A stretch of DNA of 50,572 nt from Candidatus Parvarchaeota archaeon (GTDB taxonomy: Archaea > Nanobdellota > Nanobdellia > JAFCGN01), in NCBI GenBank assembly GCA_017608045.1, contig JAFCGN010000004.1, positions 1 through 50,572 on the forward strand. The letters run 5' to 3'. The translations under genes were made by a program, and so were the position numbers. Positions within the stretch are counted from its first letter, which is position 1; every line of letters starts with the position of its first letter. Positions 17,886 to 27,498 of the stretch are shown piece after piece. The notes beneath the pieces are model-generated. The model searched no databases. It was not told the origin of the DNA and was given only the letters and a program-made list of their open reading frames with translations.

Positions 17886-18632
17886 ATGAAACCCGAACTC
17901 CAACCACACCTTATGATATCAAAGTCAAGTCCTTTTGTTTTGCTTCCTGGAGATCCTGGAAGAGTGTTGCGTATAAAAAAGTTTTTGAAATCTTCAAAAC
18001 AAATTGCATTTAATCGAGAATATAGAACAATTATTGGTTTTTACAAAGGTGTTGAAGTGACAGTAACTTCTACAGGAATTGGTGGTCCAAGTTTAGCTAT
18101 TGCACTTCATGAACTTGTTAAATGCGGAGGCAAATACTTTATTAGGGTTGGAAGTTGCGGTTCTCTTCAAAATTATTTAAAAATAGGTGATTTAATCATA
18201 CCTAACAAAGTTTACAAAGATGATGGAACATCAAAACTTTTTTCAAAAACGAAGTTTGTTAAACCATCAAAACGTGTTTATGATGCGCTAATTCAAAGTG
18301 CTAAAAAAACAAGCAATATAAGATTTTTTACAGGAATAAATCGTTCTCATGATTGTTTTTATTTGAAGAATCAGAAAAAAATCAGTGAAGAATTTCATAA
18401 AAAAGGTTTTTTAAGTGAAGAAATGGAAGCAGCAACTTTGTTTTCAATGAGCAAATATCTTGGTGTTGAAGCAGGTGCTGTTCTTAATTGTGTTGATACA
18501 TTTTCTCAAAAACCTGAAGAAGGTATAAAAGAATATGCTTTGAAAAACAAGAAAGCAATGCTTGGTGAAAAAAATGAAATCATGGTCTCTTTAGAGGCAT
18601 TAAAAAAAATATCGAGAGGTGAAAAAAAATAG
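17886..18632 (+). CDS. udp: Uridine phosphorylase / nucleoside phosphorylase family
   Basis: VLLPGDPGRVLRIKKFL, TVTSTGIGGPSLAIALHEL, IRVGSCGSLQ, SEEMEAATLFSMS. Confidence 0.88.
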   Translation: MKPELQPHLMISKSSPFVLLPGDPGRVLRIKKFLKSSKQIAFNREYRTIIGFYKGVEVTVTSTGIGGPSLAIALHELVKCGGKYFIRVGSCGSLQNYLKIGDLIIPNKVYKDDGTSKLFSKTKFVKPSKRVYDALIQSAKKTSNIRFFTGINRSHDCFYLKNQKKISEEFHKKGFLSEEMEAATLFSMSKYLGVEAGAVLNCVDTFSQKPEEGIKEYALKNKKAMLGEKNEIMVSLEALKKISRGEKK

Positions 18633-19228
18633 CAAAAGGAAAAGTTAAGTTTGGACAAGAGCTAAAAAATGAGTTCAGCACATTTGGACTTGTCTTAATA
18701 CCTGTAGCAATTGCAATAAATTGGGTGGGTGCGTATTTTGCACAATTACTTAAACTACCAATATGGCTTGATACTATTGGAACAATGATTTCTGCAATAC
18801 TTGTTGGACCATGGAATGCAGCAATAGCTGGTGCTCTTACTAATTTAATTAAATGGATAACCTTTGATCCAGTAGCAGGGCCTTATGCAATAACAAACGC
18901 AGCAATTGGTATAACCTTAGGCATGCTTTACAGAAAAGGATGGTTTTCAGCAAAACCAACAGTTAGTCAAATAATTAAATCAGGCATCATTATTGCAGTA
19001 GTTGCAACTGTAATCTCAGCACCAATCACCGTGTATATGTTCGGCGGTGTGACAGGCGGCGGAGTTGATTTAATAACAGCAATGCTTTTAGGAACAGGAG
19101 GCATGGGAGGATTGCTTACTGCAGTATTTAGTTCAGAATTAATTGGTGACTTGCTTGATAAATTAATAAGCCTTGTTGTTGTAGGGGTGATTATTGAAAA
19201 CATACCTAAAAAATATTTTAAACAATAA
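18629..19228 (+). CDS. ECF transporter S component (substrate-specific membrane subunit); probable AUA start
   Basis: Frame (I/M)AKGKVKFGQELKNEFSTFGLVLIPVAIAINWVGAYFAQLLKLPIWLDTIGTMISAILVGPWNAAIAGALTNLI. Track ORF begins at internal GTG 18725; upstream AUA at 18629 is preceded by GAGAGGTGA. Confidence 0.8.
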   Translation: MAKGKVKFGQELKNEFSTFGLVLIPVAIAINWVGAYFAQLLKLPIWLDTIGTMISAILVGPWNAAIAGALTNLIKWITFDPVAGPYAITNAAIGITLGMLYRKGWFSAKPTVSQIIKSGIIIAVVATVISAPITVYMFGGVTGGGVDLITAMLLGTGGMGGLLTAVFSSELIGDLLDKLISLVVVGVIIENIPKKYFKQ

Positions 19229-19276
19229 ATTTCATTTTTTATTTTTTTATTTTATATTGTATGTGAGGCAGGCAAT

Positions 19277-20050
19277 ATGGCTTTAATGATAACAAGTTTT
19301 ATACAAAAAGATTCTTTTATTCAAGAATTAAATCCTATTTCAAAGATTTTTCTCATACTTCTTGTTATTACAAGCATAATTATTTTAGATAATCTTTACA
19401 TTACTTATTTTTTTCTGATTAATGTCTTTTTTTTAGCTTATTTGGCAAAAATTGAAAAAGAATTTGTTAAAGGCATAACAATTGTAATGCTACCCATTGC
19501 AGTGTGGTTTTTAATAATACATGGTATTGTAAATCCTGCTGGAAAAACAATTCTTTTTAAAATATGGTTTATACCTTTTAGAAAAGAAGGTTTATTGTTT
19601 GCTTTGAATTTCGGAAGCAAGTTAGTAACTATTATTTCATACTTTTATTTTTTTATTATAACAACGTATCCAGGAGATATTGTGGGTTCTTTTTCAAAAA
19701 TAGGTTTGCCTTACAAAGCAGGATTTCTTATAAATTCTTCTTTGCAAATGTTGCCTTTAATGCAACGCAGAGCAGAAAAAATACTTGAAGCACAAGAAGC
19801 AAGAGGTTTAAAAGTAAAAGGAAAATTAAAAGATAGGTTTAAAGCATACACGCCTCTCATTATTCCATTAATACTTGGTGCTTTGATGGAAGCTTATGAA
19901 AGGGTTTTAGCAATAGAAATAAGAGGATTTAGTGCAAAAGTTAAGAAAACGCATTACAGAGAGGTTAATTTTGAAAAAAAAGATTTAATTTTTTGTTTTA
20001 CTTATTTATTTTTAACATTAATTTTGATTATTGGAGGCGGAAATTTTTGA
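19277..20050 (+). CDS. ECF transporter T component (EcfT)
   Basis: Multi-TM protein with RAEKILEAQEARGLKVKG (Ala-Arg-Gly coupling motif). Confidence 0.85.
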   Translation: MALMITSFIQKDSFIQELNPISKIFLILLVITSIIILDNLYITYFFLINVFFLAYLAKIEKEFVKGITIVMLPIAVWFLIIHGIVNPAGKTILFKIWFIPFRKEGLLFALNFGSKLVTIISYFYFFIITTYPGDIVGSFSKIGLPYKAGFLINSSLQMLPLMQRRAEKILEAQEARGLKVKGKLKDRFKAYTPLIIPLILGALMEAYERVLAIEIRGFSAKVKKTHYREVNFEKKDLIFCFTYLFLTLILIIGGGNF

Positions 20051-20910
20051 ACCAAACAATAATTGAATTTAATAATTTCAAATGGCATTATTCAAATAAT
20101 AGAAAGTTTAGATTAGATATTCAAGAACTAAAGATAAGAAAAGGAAGTTTTGTTGGAATAATTGGACCAACAGGTGCGGGAAAAACAACTTTTTGTTATT
20201 CAATTATGGGTGTTGTGCCTCATTTGCAAAATGGAAAAATGGAGGGTAGCGTGAGAATTGAGGAAATTGAAACTAAAAACTCTTCTTTAAATGTTCTTTC
20301 TCAAAAAGTAGGTCTTGTTGTTCAAAACCCCTTAAGTCAGATGAGTGGTGCGGGATTAAATGTTGAGGAAGAGATTGCTTTTGGACTTGAAAACCATGGT
20401 TATTCAAGGCAAGAAATGATAAAGAAAGTAAAAAAAATTATTGAATTAATTGGATTAAAAGAATATGCACGCAGGAGTCCTTTTGAATTAAGCGGCGGGC
20501 AGCAACAAAAAGTAGCAATAGCAAGCATTCTTGTTTTAGAGCCAGAAATTCTTGTTTTAGATGAACCAACAGGTTATTTAGATCCATTAAGCACGGATAT
20601 GATTTTTACTCTTGTAAAAGAATTAAAAAAACAAGGAAAAACAATAATTTTTGTTTCTCATAAATTTGAATACCTTAATGAACTTTGTGATGAAATAATC
20701 TTAATAAATAAAGGAAAAATTATCAAAAAAGGCGCGCCTACTGAAATTTTTAGTGATATTTCATTGCTTTCTAAAAACAATCTCGGTGCTATGGATGTAA
20801 CAAATCTTTTTGCCAGACTTAAAAAAGCTGGAAAATGGAAAAAAAGGTTTGCTGTTAGTGTTGAAGAAAGCGAAAAAGAGTTAAGAAGTGAGTTTCCATG
20901 GATGAGATAA
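20047..20910 (+). CDS. ECF/ABC transporter ATPase (EcfA1); TTG start
   Basis: IIGPTGAGKTTFCYS, FELSGGQQQKVAIASIL, ILVLDEPTGYLDP. TTG 20047 follows GGAGGCGGA and overlaps the ecfT stop. Confidence 0.88.
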   Translation: MNQTIIEFNNFKWHYSNNRKFRLDIQELKIRKGSFVGIIGPTGAGKTTFCYSIMGVVPHLQNGKMEGSVRIEEIETKNSSLNVLSQKVGLVVQNPLSQMSGAGLNVEEEIAFGLENHGYSRQEMIKKVKKIIELIGLKEYARRSPFELSGGQQQKVAIASILVLEPEILVLDEPTGYLDPLSTDMIFTLVKELKKQGKTIIFVSHKFEYLNELCDEIILINKGKIIKKGAPTEIFSDISLLSKNNLGAMDVTNLFARLKKAGKWKKRFAVSVEESEKELRSEFPWMR

Positions 20911-21707
20911 TAAAAATTGAAAAACTTACATTTGTGTATCAGTCTGCAAATGTTAAGGCATTAGATAATGTGAGTTTTTCAGTAAGGAAAGGCGAAGTAG
21001 TTGGAATAATTGGTCAAAACGGAAGTGGAAAAACAACGTTAGTAAAGCATATTAACGGTCTTCTTAAACCAACAAGAGGCAATGTTTTTGTAAATGGGGT
21101 TAATACAAAAAGCAAGGAAATAGATGAATTATCAAAAACCGTTGGGTATGTTTTTCAAAACCCTGATGACCAAATATTCAGTAATTCTATAATAGATGAA
21201 GTTAGTTTTGGCCCAAAAAATTTGGGTTTTGGAAAAAGAAGAATTAAAGAATTAGTTGAAGAAGCATTAAAAACAACTGGTTTAGAATATGTTAAAAAAA
21301 ATCATCCTTATGATTTGCCTTATAATAAAAGAAAATTGATTGCAATAGCTTCTATTCTTTCAATGAATACTGAAGTAGTGATTTTTGATGAGCCAACAAC
21401 AGGACAGGACTATTTAAACAGGAGGATTGTTATAAAAATCATTGAAGAGCTTAAGAAAAAAGGAAAAACAATTCTTGTTATTTCTCATGACATGGATTTC
21501 ATAGCAGAAACTTGTAATAGAGCAATAGTGTTAAAAGAAGGAAAAATACTTCTTGATGATACTACTGACAAAATTTTTATGAAAAAACAAATTTTGAAAA
21601 GCACGAGGTTGAAACCACCGCAAATAACGAGGTTAGCACAAAGGTTTAAAAGAATTTACGATGGAACACTAAGTGTAGAAGGTTTTTTTAATCAAATGTA
21701 TAAATAA
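20898..21707 (+). CDS. ECF/ABC transporter ATPase (EcfA2), degenerate signature motif
   Basis: IIGQNGSGKTTLVKHINGLL, YVFQNPDDQIF, VVIFDEPTTGQD; the signature region reads YDLPYNKRKLIAIAS. Confidence 0.88.
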   Translation: MDEIIKIEKLTFVYQSANVKALDNVSFSVRKGEVVGIIGQNGSGKTTLVKHINGLLKPTRGNVFVNGVNTKSKEIDELSKTVGYVFQNPDDQIFSNSIIDEVSFGPKNLGFGKRRIKELVEEALKTTGLEYVKKNHPYDLPYNKRKLIAIASILSMNTEVVIFDEPTTGQDYLNRRIVIKIIEELKKKGKTILVISHDMDFIAETCNRAIVLKEGKILLDDTTDKIFMKKQILKSTRLKPPQITRLAQRFKRIYDGTLSVEGFFNQMYK

Positions 21708-21750
21708 TGAGGGGATAAATTTAAAAATCTGGTTTTTTTAAAATAAACGA

Positions 21751-22530
21751 ATGCAAGAATATATTGTTGATTTGCACACGCATATAAGCAAAAAAACGAA
21801 TCCTTTAATTCTTGCTGAAAAATTAAGTGAAGGAATAACAGGTCTTGCAACCATAAATGAAGTTAAAGGAATTCTTAGTTATGACGATGCTTTAAAATTA
21901 AGAAAATTAAAAGAAATTAAAGTTACTGAAATAAAAAAAGGAATTATTGCAAGAATAACTTATGGAAAAAGAACAGGATATTTTATAAAAGCGCAAGAAA
22001 TACTTGCAGACAATCATGTTCTTGCACTTGGTTGCAAAGAAACAATACCCACTTTAAAAAATCCATTAGAAGTAATAAAGAAAATAAGAGAAAAAAGAGG
22101 TTTTGCAATACTCAATCACCCTTTCATAAAGAGTAGCAAACTAAAAATAAAAAAGTATTCAACTTTGAATATGAAACAAAAAGAAAGATTAAAAGAATTG
22201 TTTAAAGAAGCAGATGCTGTTGAAGTATTTAATGCTCAATGCATAAATTTACTGCCTGATTTTTTAACTTTTCGTTTTATGCCTTTATTATTATGTGCTA
22301 AAAAAGCAAATGAGAAAGCTGAAATTCTTGCTAAAAAACTTGATGTTCCAGGAATCGCTTCAAGCGACGCACATAAAAGAGTGAATCAAGTTCATGTGAG
22401 CGGGGTATTAGTAAAAAATTTTAAGAATTTTACTCTTAAAAAATTGTTTAACAATATAAAAAATAAGGATTTTGAATTAAAGAAACAATACATAAGTAGA
22501 ATAGACTTTTTTAAATCACATTTTTTGTAA
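21751..22530 (+). CDS. PHP domain metal-dependent phosphoesterase
   Basis: DLHTHISKK, LNHPF, EVFNAQCI, GIASSDAHK. Confidence 0.75.
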   Translation: MQEYIVDLHTHISKKTNPLILAEKLSEGITGLATINEVKGILSYDDALKLRKLKEIKVTEIKKGIIARITYGKRTGYFIKAQEILADNHVLALGCKETIPTLKNPLEVIKKIREKRGFAILNHPFIKSSKLKIKKYSTLNMKQKERLKELFKEADAVEVFNAQCINLLPDFLTFRFMPLLLCAKKANEKAEILAKKLDVPGIASSDAHKRVNQVHVSGVLVKNFKNFTLKKLFNNIKNKDFELKKQYISRIDFFKSHFL

Positions 22531-22580
22531 AAAAAATAAAAATACTAAACTTTAAAAAAAGTATTTTTCGATAAAAAAAT

Positions 22581-23582
22581 ATGAATGGCATTGTTTTAGA
22601 TATGCATAATCATGTTGGAACAATAATTCCTCTTAACAAAATTCTTTCTGTCTTAATTTCTCCCGGAATTATTGGTTTAAGTCATTTGAATGATTGGAGA
22701 AAAAAAATAGATGGGAAAGAATATCTTGTTTCTCTTGATTATGAAAATGCACTTAACATTCCGTCTTATCTTGAGAAATTTAAAGAAAAAGGATTAAGAA
22801 AAAAATATGTTGATTTAATGAGTGAAACCCAACTTAATGCAAGCTTGCCTGTTGAAATTAGTTTAACTCTTAATAAGATAAAAGACAAGAACTTATTATT
22901 CAATAATTATTTCATGAATGAGGAGGGAGTGAAAGAAAAATTAAGACCTAAAAACCTGGATTCTGAAATAAAAACAGAATTCTTTTTTGAAGAAATCATT
23001 CCAAAACTTCTTTCAAGAATAACTATGAATGTGAGAGTTAATGATGAAGTGCATGAAACGCAAGGTTATTTTTTAAGAGCTCAAGAAATAATAACCACAA
23101 CTTATCACCTTACTTCAATAGGCGTTAAAGAATATTTTTTAGATTATGAACCTAAAACGCGAGAATACAAGGGATTAAAAGAGGTTCTTGAAAACCTTTC
23201 TTCAAATAACATGATTGGAATTAATCACCCGTTCATTCTTCAAGGAAGAAAAGGATGCTACAAAATTTGTTTTAATAAAAGAGGATTAGAAGAACTCTTA
23301 TTAAATAATAAGAAGATATCAATGATTGAAGTTCATAACGGGCAAATACCTTGCATTCTTAACTTTTTGAATACAAGAGTTGAAGAATTCGCGAAAAAGT
23401 TTTCAAACAAGTATTACAACCTAATTCCTTATTCTTCTTCAGACACTCATATTTATTCTAAAATTATTAAAAAAAATGGGATTATCTTAAAAAAAGATTT
23501 TATTAATAATTTGAATGAAAAAAATTTTTTTGAACAAATAAAAAATAATTACTTGGGTTTAAAAAAGAAGAATTTTTTTTAA
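22581..23582 (+). CDS. PHP-domain-like protein, diverged paralog of the upstream gene
   Basis: LDMHNHVGTI, GYFLRAQEI, GINHPFILQGR, MIEVHNGQI, PYSSSDTH. Confidence 0.65.
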   Translation: MNGIVLDMHNHVGTIIPLNKILSVLISPGIIGLSHLNDWRKKIDGKEYLVSLDYENALNIPSYLEKFKEKGLRKKYVDLMSETQLNASLPVEISLTLNKIKDKNLLFNNYFMNEEGVKEKLRPKNLDSEIKTEFFFEEIIPKLLSRITMNVRVNDEVHETQGYFLRAQEIITTTYHLTSIGVKEYFLDYEPKTREYKGLKEVLENLSSNNMIGINHPFILQGRKGCYKICFNKRGLEELLLNNKKISMIEVHNGQIPCILNFLNTRVEEFAKKFSNKYYNLIPYSSSDTHIYSKIIKKNGIILKKDFINNLNEKNFFEQIKNNYLGLKKKNFF

Positions 23583-23629
23583 TTTTTTCCGCAAAAAACT
23601 TTTTTATTACAAGAGTATTAATTCCTTTT

Positions 23630-24493
23630 ATGAAAATTGTTTGCGTTGGCAATCTTAATCAAGACATAACATTGTTCATGAAGCGTTATCCAAGAAAGCA
23701 TGAGAAAATTGAAGCTCAAAACATTTTAATAAGTAATGGAGGCAGCAGTGCTAACACCGCTTGTTGGCTTTCGAAATCAAGGATTCAAACAATAGTTCTT
23801 GGCAGTGTTGGTGATGATAGTGCTGGAAGAGCACAAATAAAAGAATTAAGGAGTTATGGTGTGAAAACAACGCACATAAGAGTGAGTGAGTTAAGCACTG
23901 GTAGAGCAATAATAATGCAGACAAGCACTGATAAGAGAATGATTAAGCATGCGGGAGCGAACACAGAAATAAGATTAAACAAGAAATTATTAAGAAATGC
24001 TCGTTGGGTTCACGCGAGCAGCATGAATAAAGAATTAAGAAATGAATTATTCAACTATTGTTATGATAATAACATAATTCTTAGTTATGACCCTGGAAGT
24101 AACACACCATCAAGAAAGGAATTAAAAATGATAAAATATCTTTTTATTAATGAAGATGAATTGAGAAGAATAACAAAAAGATTAAACATTGTTGATTCTG
24201 CTAGGAAATGCGGTGCTGAGAATGTTCTTGTTGGCTTAAATAATGGTGGTGCAATTTTTGTAAATAAAGATTTCATGGTTTCAATCCCAAAAATAAAGAT
24301 AAATGATTTTGTTGATGGAACAGGTGCTGGTGACGCTGGGAATGCAGGATTCATTTATGGCATCTTAAAAGGAAAAAAAATAATTGATGCTGTTAAACTT
24401 AAAGTTATTCTAAGCAATTATAAGATAGGTTTTGAAGGCGCGAGAACAGGAATAAAAAATATTAAATTCTTTTATAAATACTTAAAAAAATAA
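23630..24493 (+). CDS. PfkB family carbohydrate/nucleoside kinase
   Basis: NGGSSANTACWLSKS, GSVGDDSAG, FINEDELRRI, DFVDGTGAGDAGNAGF. Confidence 0.88.
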   Translation: MKIVCVGNLNQDITLFMKRYPRKHEKIEAQNILISNGGSSANTACWLSKSRIQTIVLGSVGDDSAGRAQIKELRSYGVKTTHIRVSELSTGRAIIMQTSTDKRMIKHAGANTEIRLNKKLLRNARWVHASSMNKELRNELFNYCYDNNIILSYDPGSNTPSRKELKMIKYLFINEDELRRITKRLNIVDSARKCGAENVLVGLNNGGAIFVNKDFMVSIPKIKINDFVDGTGAGDAGNAGFIYGILKGKKIIDAVKLKVILSNYKIGFEGARTGIKNIKFFYKYLKK

Positions 24494-24514
24494 TTTGTAA
24501 CACTCCTGAAAGCA

Positions 24515-25180
24515 CTAAACATTAATCCTTATTTCATTATGGGAATAACTATTGAATAATTCGCGGGCTTTAACATCATTTATTAAGTACTTATTCAAGC
24601 GACCTACTTCATACAATTTATTAAGCAACCTAATGTCTTCAATATCCCTGTGTTCCATGCGACGCAATTTATCTTTAAGAATCTCAGATAATGGTGCTGT
24701 AAAAACAGGAATTAAACATGGCTTTCCCTGTTTTTTTGACTTAAAATAAGGAACACTAAGAACATTCCCCTCAGGTTTTTCTGTTTTAATTGCATAATCA
24801 AATCTTAATTCTCTCTTACTTCTTGGATTATTACTTAAGAACGTGCCATAATGAATTCTCACTCCATCAACGGACTTGGTTGTTTCTTCTTTATGAAAAG
24901 TAGAATTAATTAATTCTCCAAAACTTAAAAAGGATTCAAGAACCCTGCTTTCAAGATTAGAAGTATCACCTTGTAAATTATAAAAATCAAGATCAATATC
25001 ATTAGTATTCCTCAATAAAACACGCTTTATAACATCCTGAGATTCCTTGCTTTTAATGCCTGATGAAGCAAGAATGTAAGCTTGAACTGCTAAACCACCA
25101 ACAAGCCTGACTCCCATTCCTTGCTCTTCTGAAACTTCTGAAAGCCAGTTTAATTCATCCAAAACATCTGGTAATTTCAT
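24515..25180 (-). CDS. AbiEii-like nucleotidyltransferase-fold protein
   Basis: VRLVGGLAVQAY...RNTNDIDLDFYN...APLSEILKDKLRRMEHRDIEDIRLLNKL. Confidence 0.65.
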   Translation of the reverse strand: MKLPDVLDELNWLSEVSEEQGMGVRLVGGLAVQAYILASSGIKSKESQDVIKRVLLRNTNDIDLDFYNLQGDTSNLESRVLESFLSFGELINSTFHKEETTKSVDGVRIHYGTFLSNNPRSKRELRFDYAIKTEKPEGNVLSVPYFKSKKQGKPCLIPVFTAPLSEILKDKLRRMEHRDIEDIRLLNKLYEVGRLNKYLINDVKARELFNSYSHNEIRINV

Positions 25181-25245
25181 GACACTTGAAATACTAAACA
25201 CCTTTATAAATCTTACTCCTTGTTAATTACTAATTAGTGGTGAAA

Positions 25246-26262
25246 TTAATCTCTAACGCCTTCTGCTGTAACTCTGAAAACTGCTTCTCCTTCAGGCAAA
25301 CAAGGACTGTCAATTAAACGTGCAATACGTTTCTCTCCCTTGCTTTTGCGTAAATAAACCCTGTATGTGCTTGCATGCCCTACTATGTGCCCTCCAATTG
25401 CTTGTGTTGGATCCCCGAAAAACATGTCTGGTTTGCTCATCACTTGATTGCATATGTAAACAGCTAAATTATACCTGTCTGCTAAACGCTGCAAGAAATG
25501 AAGATGTTTGTTTATTTTTTGTTGTCGTGTTGCTAAGGTTCCTCTTCCAATATACTCACTTCTAAACAAACCCATTAATGAATCTACAACAATTAATTTC
25601 ACATTTAAATTCTCTTTTTCAATAAGTTCTGGTATTTTTTCAGCTAACAATATTTGATGATCACTGCTGAATGCTCTTGCAACTTTTATTCTTGATAATG
25701 CTTTTTTAGGATCCATACCAACAGCTTGAGCTAATTGCATGATACGCTCAGGTCTGAATGTTTTTTCTGTATCAATAAAAACACAATCCCCATCCAAACC
25801 CCCTTTTTCTTTAGGCAATTGAACATTAACTGCAAGCTGAAATGCTGTTTGAGATTTTCCACTTCCAAATTGCCCGAAGAATTCTGTTATTGCTTGTGTT
25901 TCTATTCCCTTCCCTCCTAACAAATTATCCAATTCCTTGCTTCCAGTCGTAATATAACCAACTTTTTTTCTTTTATTAAGCAAATCCTCTCCTGTAACAA
26001 AATTCATTTTAAGCATTTTTCGTGCACTACTGATTATTTTTTGTGCTGTTGCAGAACCCAAACCCGTGTCTTCGCTTAATTGTGCAGCAGGCATGACAGC
26101 AATACTCATTAAATCAGTATATCCTAATTCTTCTAATTTTTCTGCTGTTTTTTCTCCAACTCCAGGAATATCTCTAAGACTTAATTTTAATTTTTCATTT
26201 TCTTCTTTTGATTGAGTCTCATTTGTGCTTTCTTCTGTGCCTTCAAAAAGTTCTTCTTCCAT
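25246..26262 (-). CDS. radA: DNA repair and recombination protein RadA
   Basis: HhH N-terminus [85 protein letters not shown]. Start placed after a GGTGA site. Confidence 0.95.
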   Translation of the reverse strand: MEEELFEGTEESTNETQSKEENEKLKLSLRDIPGVGEKTAEKLEELGYTDLMSIAVMPAAQLSEDTGLGSATAQKIISSARKMLKMNFVTGEDLLNKRKKVGYITTGSKELDNLLGGKGIETQAITEFFGQFGSGKSQTAFQLAVNVQLPKEKGGLDGDCVFIDTEKTFRPERIMQLAQAVGMDPKKALSRIKVARAFSSDHQILLAEKIPELIEKENLNVKLIVVDSLMGLFRSEYIGRGTLATRQQKINKHLHFLQRLADRYNLAVYICNQVMSKPDMFFGDPTQAIGGHIVGHASTYRVYLRKSKGEKRIARLIDSPCLPEGEAVFRVTAEGVRD

Positions 26263-26411
26263 GCAATCACCTGTGTTCATTAATACTTTTACACCTTCTT
26301 TTTAAAAGAAATTAGATAGTGCAGTGCCACTATTCCTATAATCTGTTAAATTTAAAACCTTTTAAATTTTAAACCTAAAACCATATATAATTTTTTTAGA
26401 TTAAAAATACT

Positions 26412-26627
26412 ATGTATATTGTGGGTAAATGTTATAAATGCGGGGAGTGGATTGCATTCTTGAGAGTGCAAAAAAGTGTGAAATGTCCAAAATGCAGTAG
26501 AGTGCTTAAAGTATCTAAAGTGCTTCAGAACAAACATTACTTTGTTGATAATGCGAGAATAGCAGGAGAAATAATCAAAAAATTTCATGAATCCCAAGGA
26601 GATGTAGGGTTTTTTGTATTCAAGTGA
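26412..26627 (+). CDS. DUF1922-like zinc ribbon protein
   Basis: GKCYKCGEWIAFLRVQKSVKCPKCSRVLKV. Confidence 0.7.
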   Translation: MYIVGKCYKCGEWIAFLRVQKSVKCPKCSRVLKVSKVLQNKHYFVDNARIAGEIIKKFHESQGDVGFFVFK

Positions 26628-26641
26628 ATTAATAATATATT

Positions 26642-26738
26642 GCCTGGGTGGCGGAGTGGTTTAACGCGTCGGTCTCGAATAATTCTTGAGACAACCGATG
26701 CCCGAAAGGGCGCACAGGTTCGAATCCTGTCCCAGGCG
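26642..26738 (+). tRNA. tRNA-Ser(CGA) with a 13-nt intron after position 37
   Basis: Acceptor GCCTGGG/CCCAGGC, discriminator G, anticodon stem TCGGT/ACCGA, long variable arm GCCCGAAAGGGC, T arm ACAGG-TTCGAAT-CCTGT; anticodon CGA 26676-26678; intron about 26680-26692. Confidence 0.88.
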
Positions 26739-26778
26739 CTTTAAATAATAAAAAGTATAATAAAAAGTGAGGGAAAAA

Positions 26779-27213
26779 ATGAATAAAAATAATAATTATT
26801 TTTTGTTAATAAGCACTACATTGATTTTATTGCTTCCTTTAATGACTGCTACTTATATTTTTTTAGTTAAGTCTAAACTGATTATATTTTCTTTTTTTTC
26901 TTTAATTTTATTAATTAGTTTCTTATTAGGTGTTTCTGATAAACAAGAAAAACCAAAAAAAATTTTGATCATGCTTTCACTTGGAATAATTTTATCCTTA
27001 ATTCAATTATTTTTTTTAAATAAATTTGGCAGGAATCCTATTTATTTAATTGCATTTCCCATTTATCTTTGGGCTTGGACAGCTATATATGCTGCAGGTC
27101 TTCGTATAAAACCAAACAATTTACATCCAAATGACATGCTTGATGCTTTAATAACGAGTTTAGCAGGTCTTGGCACTTTAACATGGTTATGGTTTAATAT
27201 TTTCGGAATATAA
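26779..27213 (+). CDS. Hypothetical four-TM membrane protein
   Basis: Hydrophobic ORF; ATG at 26779 preceded by GTGAGGG. Confidence 0.55.
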   Translation: MNKNNNYFLLISTTLILLLPLMTATYIFLVKSKLIIFSFFSLILLISFLLGVSDKQEKPKKILIMLSLGIILSLIQLFFLNKFGRNPIYLIAFPIYLWAWTAIYAAGLRIKPNNLHPNDMLDALITSLAGLGTLTWLWFNIFGI

Positions 27214-27252
27214 TAAAAAAGTTATAAATAAAAGAACTTTTTTTATTAATAA

Positions 27253-27498
27253 ATGGGAATTAAATTAATCTTGTTTAAGGGACCTATTGAAGTTGAAGTT
27301 GAACTTGGACTTGGGTTTATGGATAAAAAAGATTTTAATAAAATGCTTAAAATTGTGAAATCCTTGGAGGACAGGGAGTTTGATGGAGTTAATAAGGTTT
27401 GGCGTGCTCCAATAACTCTTAATAATGTTGCTGTAATAGAACGGTTTTTAACAAAAACAGAATTAGAGAGAATTAATGCTTTGCTAAAAAATGCATGA
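27253..27498 (+). CDS. Small hypothetical protein with HARP-like sequence
   Basis: MLKIVKSLEDREFDGVNKVWRAPITLNNVAVIERFL resembles the 'R-x-FD-x-xx-K-x-W-x-xP' pattern of HARP-type domains. Confidence 0.5.
   Translation: MGIKLILFKGPIEVEVELGLGFMDKKDFNKMLKIVKSLEDREFDGVNKVWRAPITLNNVAVIERFLTKTELERINALLKNA

Noticed and set aside
24515-25180. AbiE-type toxin-antitoxin system
   Set aside because: Only an AbiEii-like nucleotidyltransferase is present; no AbiEi-type antitoxin partner is adjacent.
26281-26411. Hairpin ATAGTG-N6-CACTAT upstream of radA
   Set aside because: Six base pairs only, no conserved context; too weak to call a regulator or terminator.
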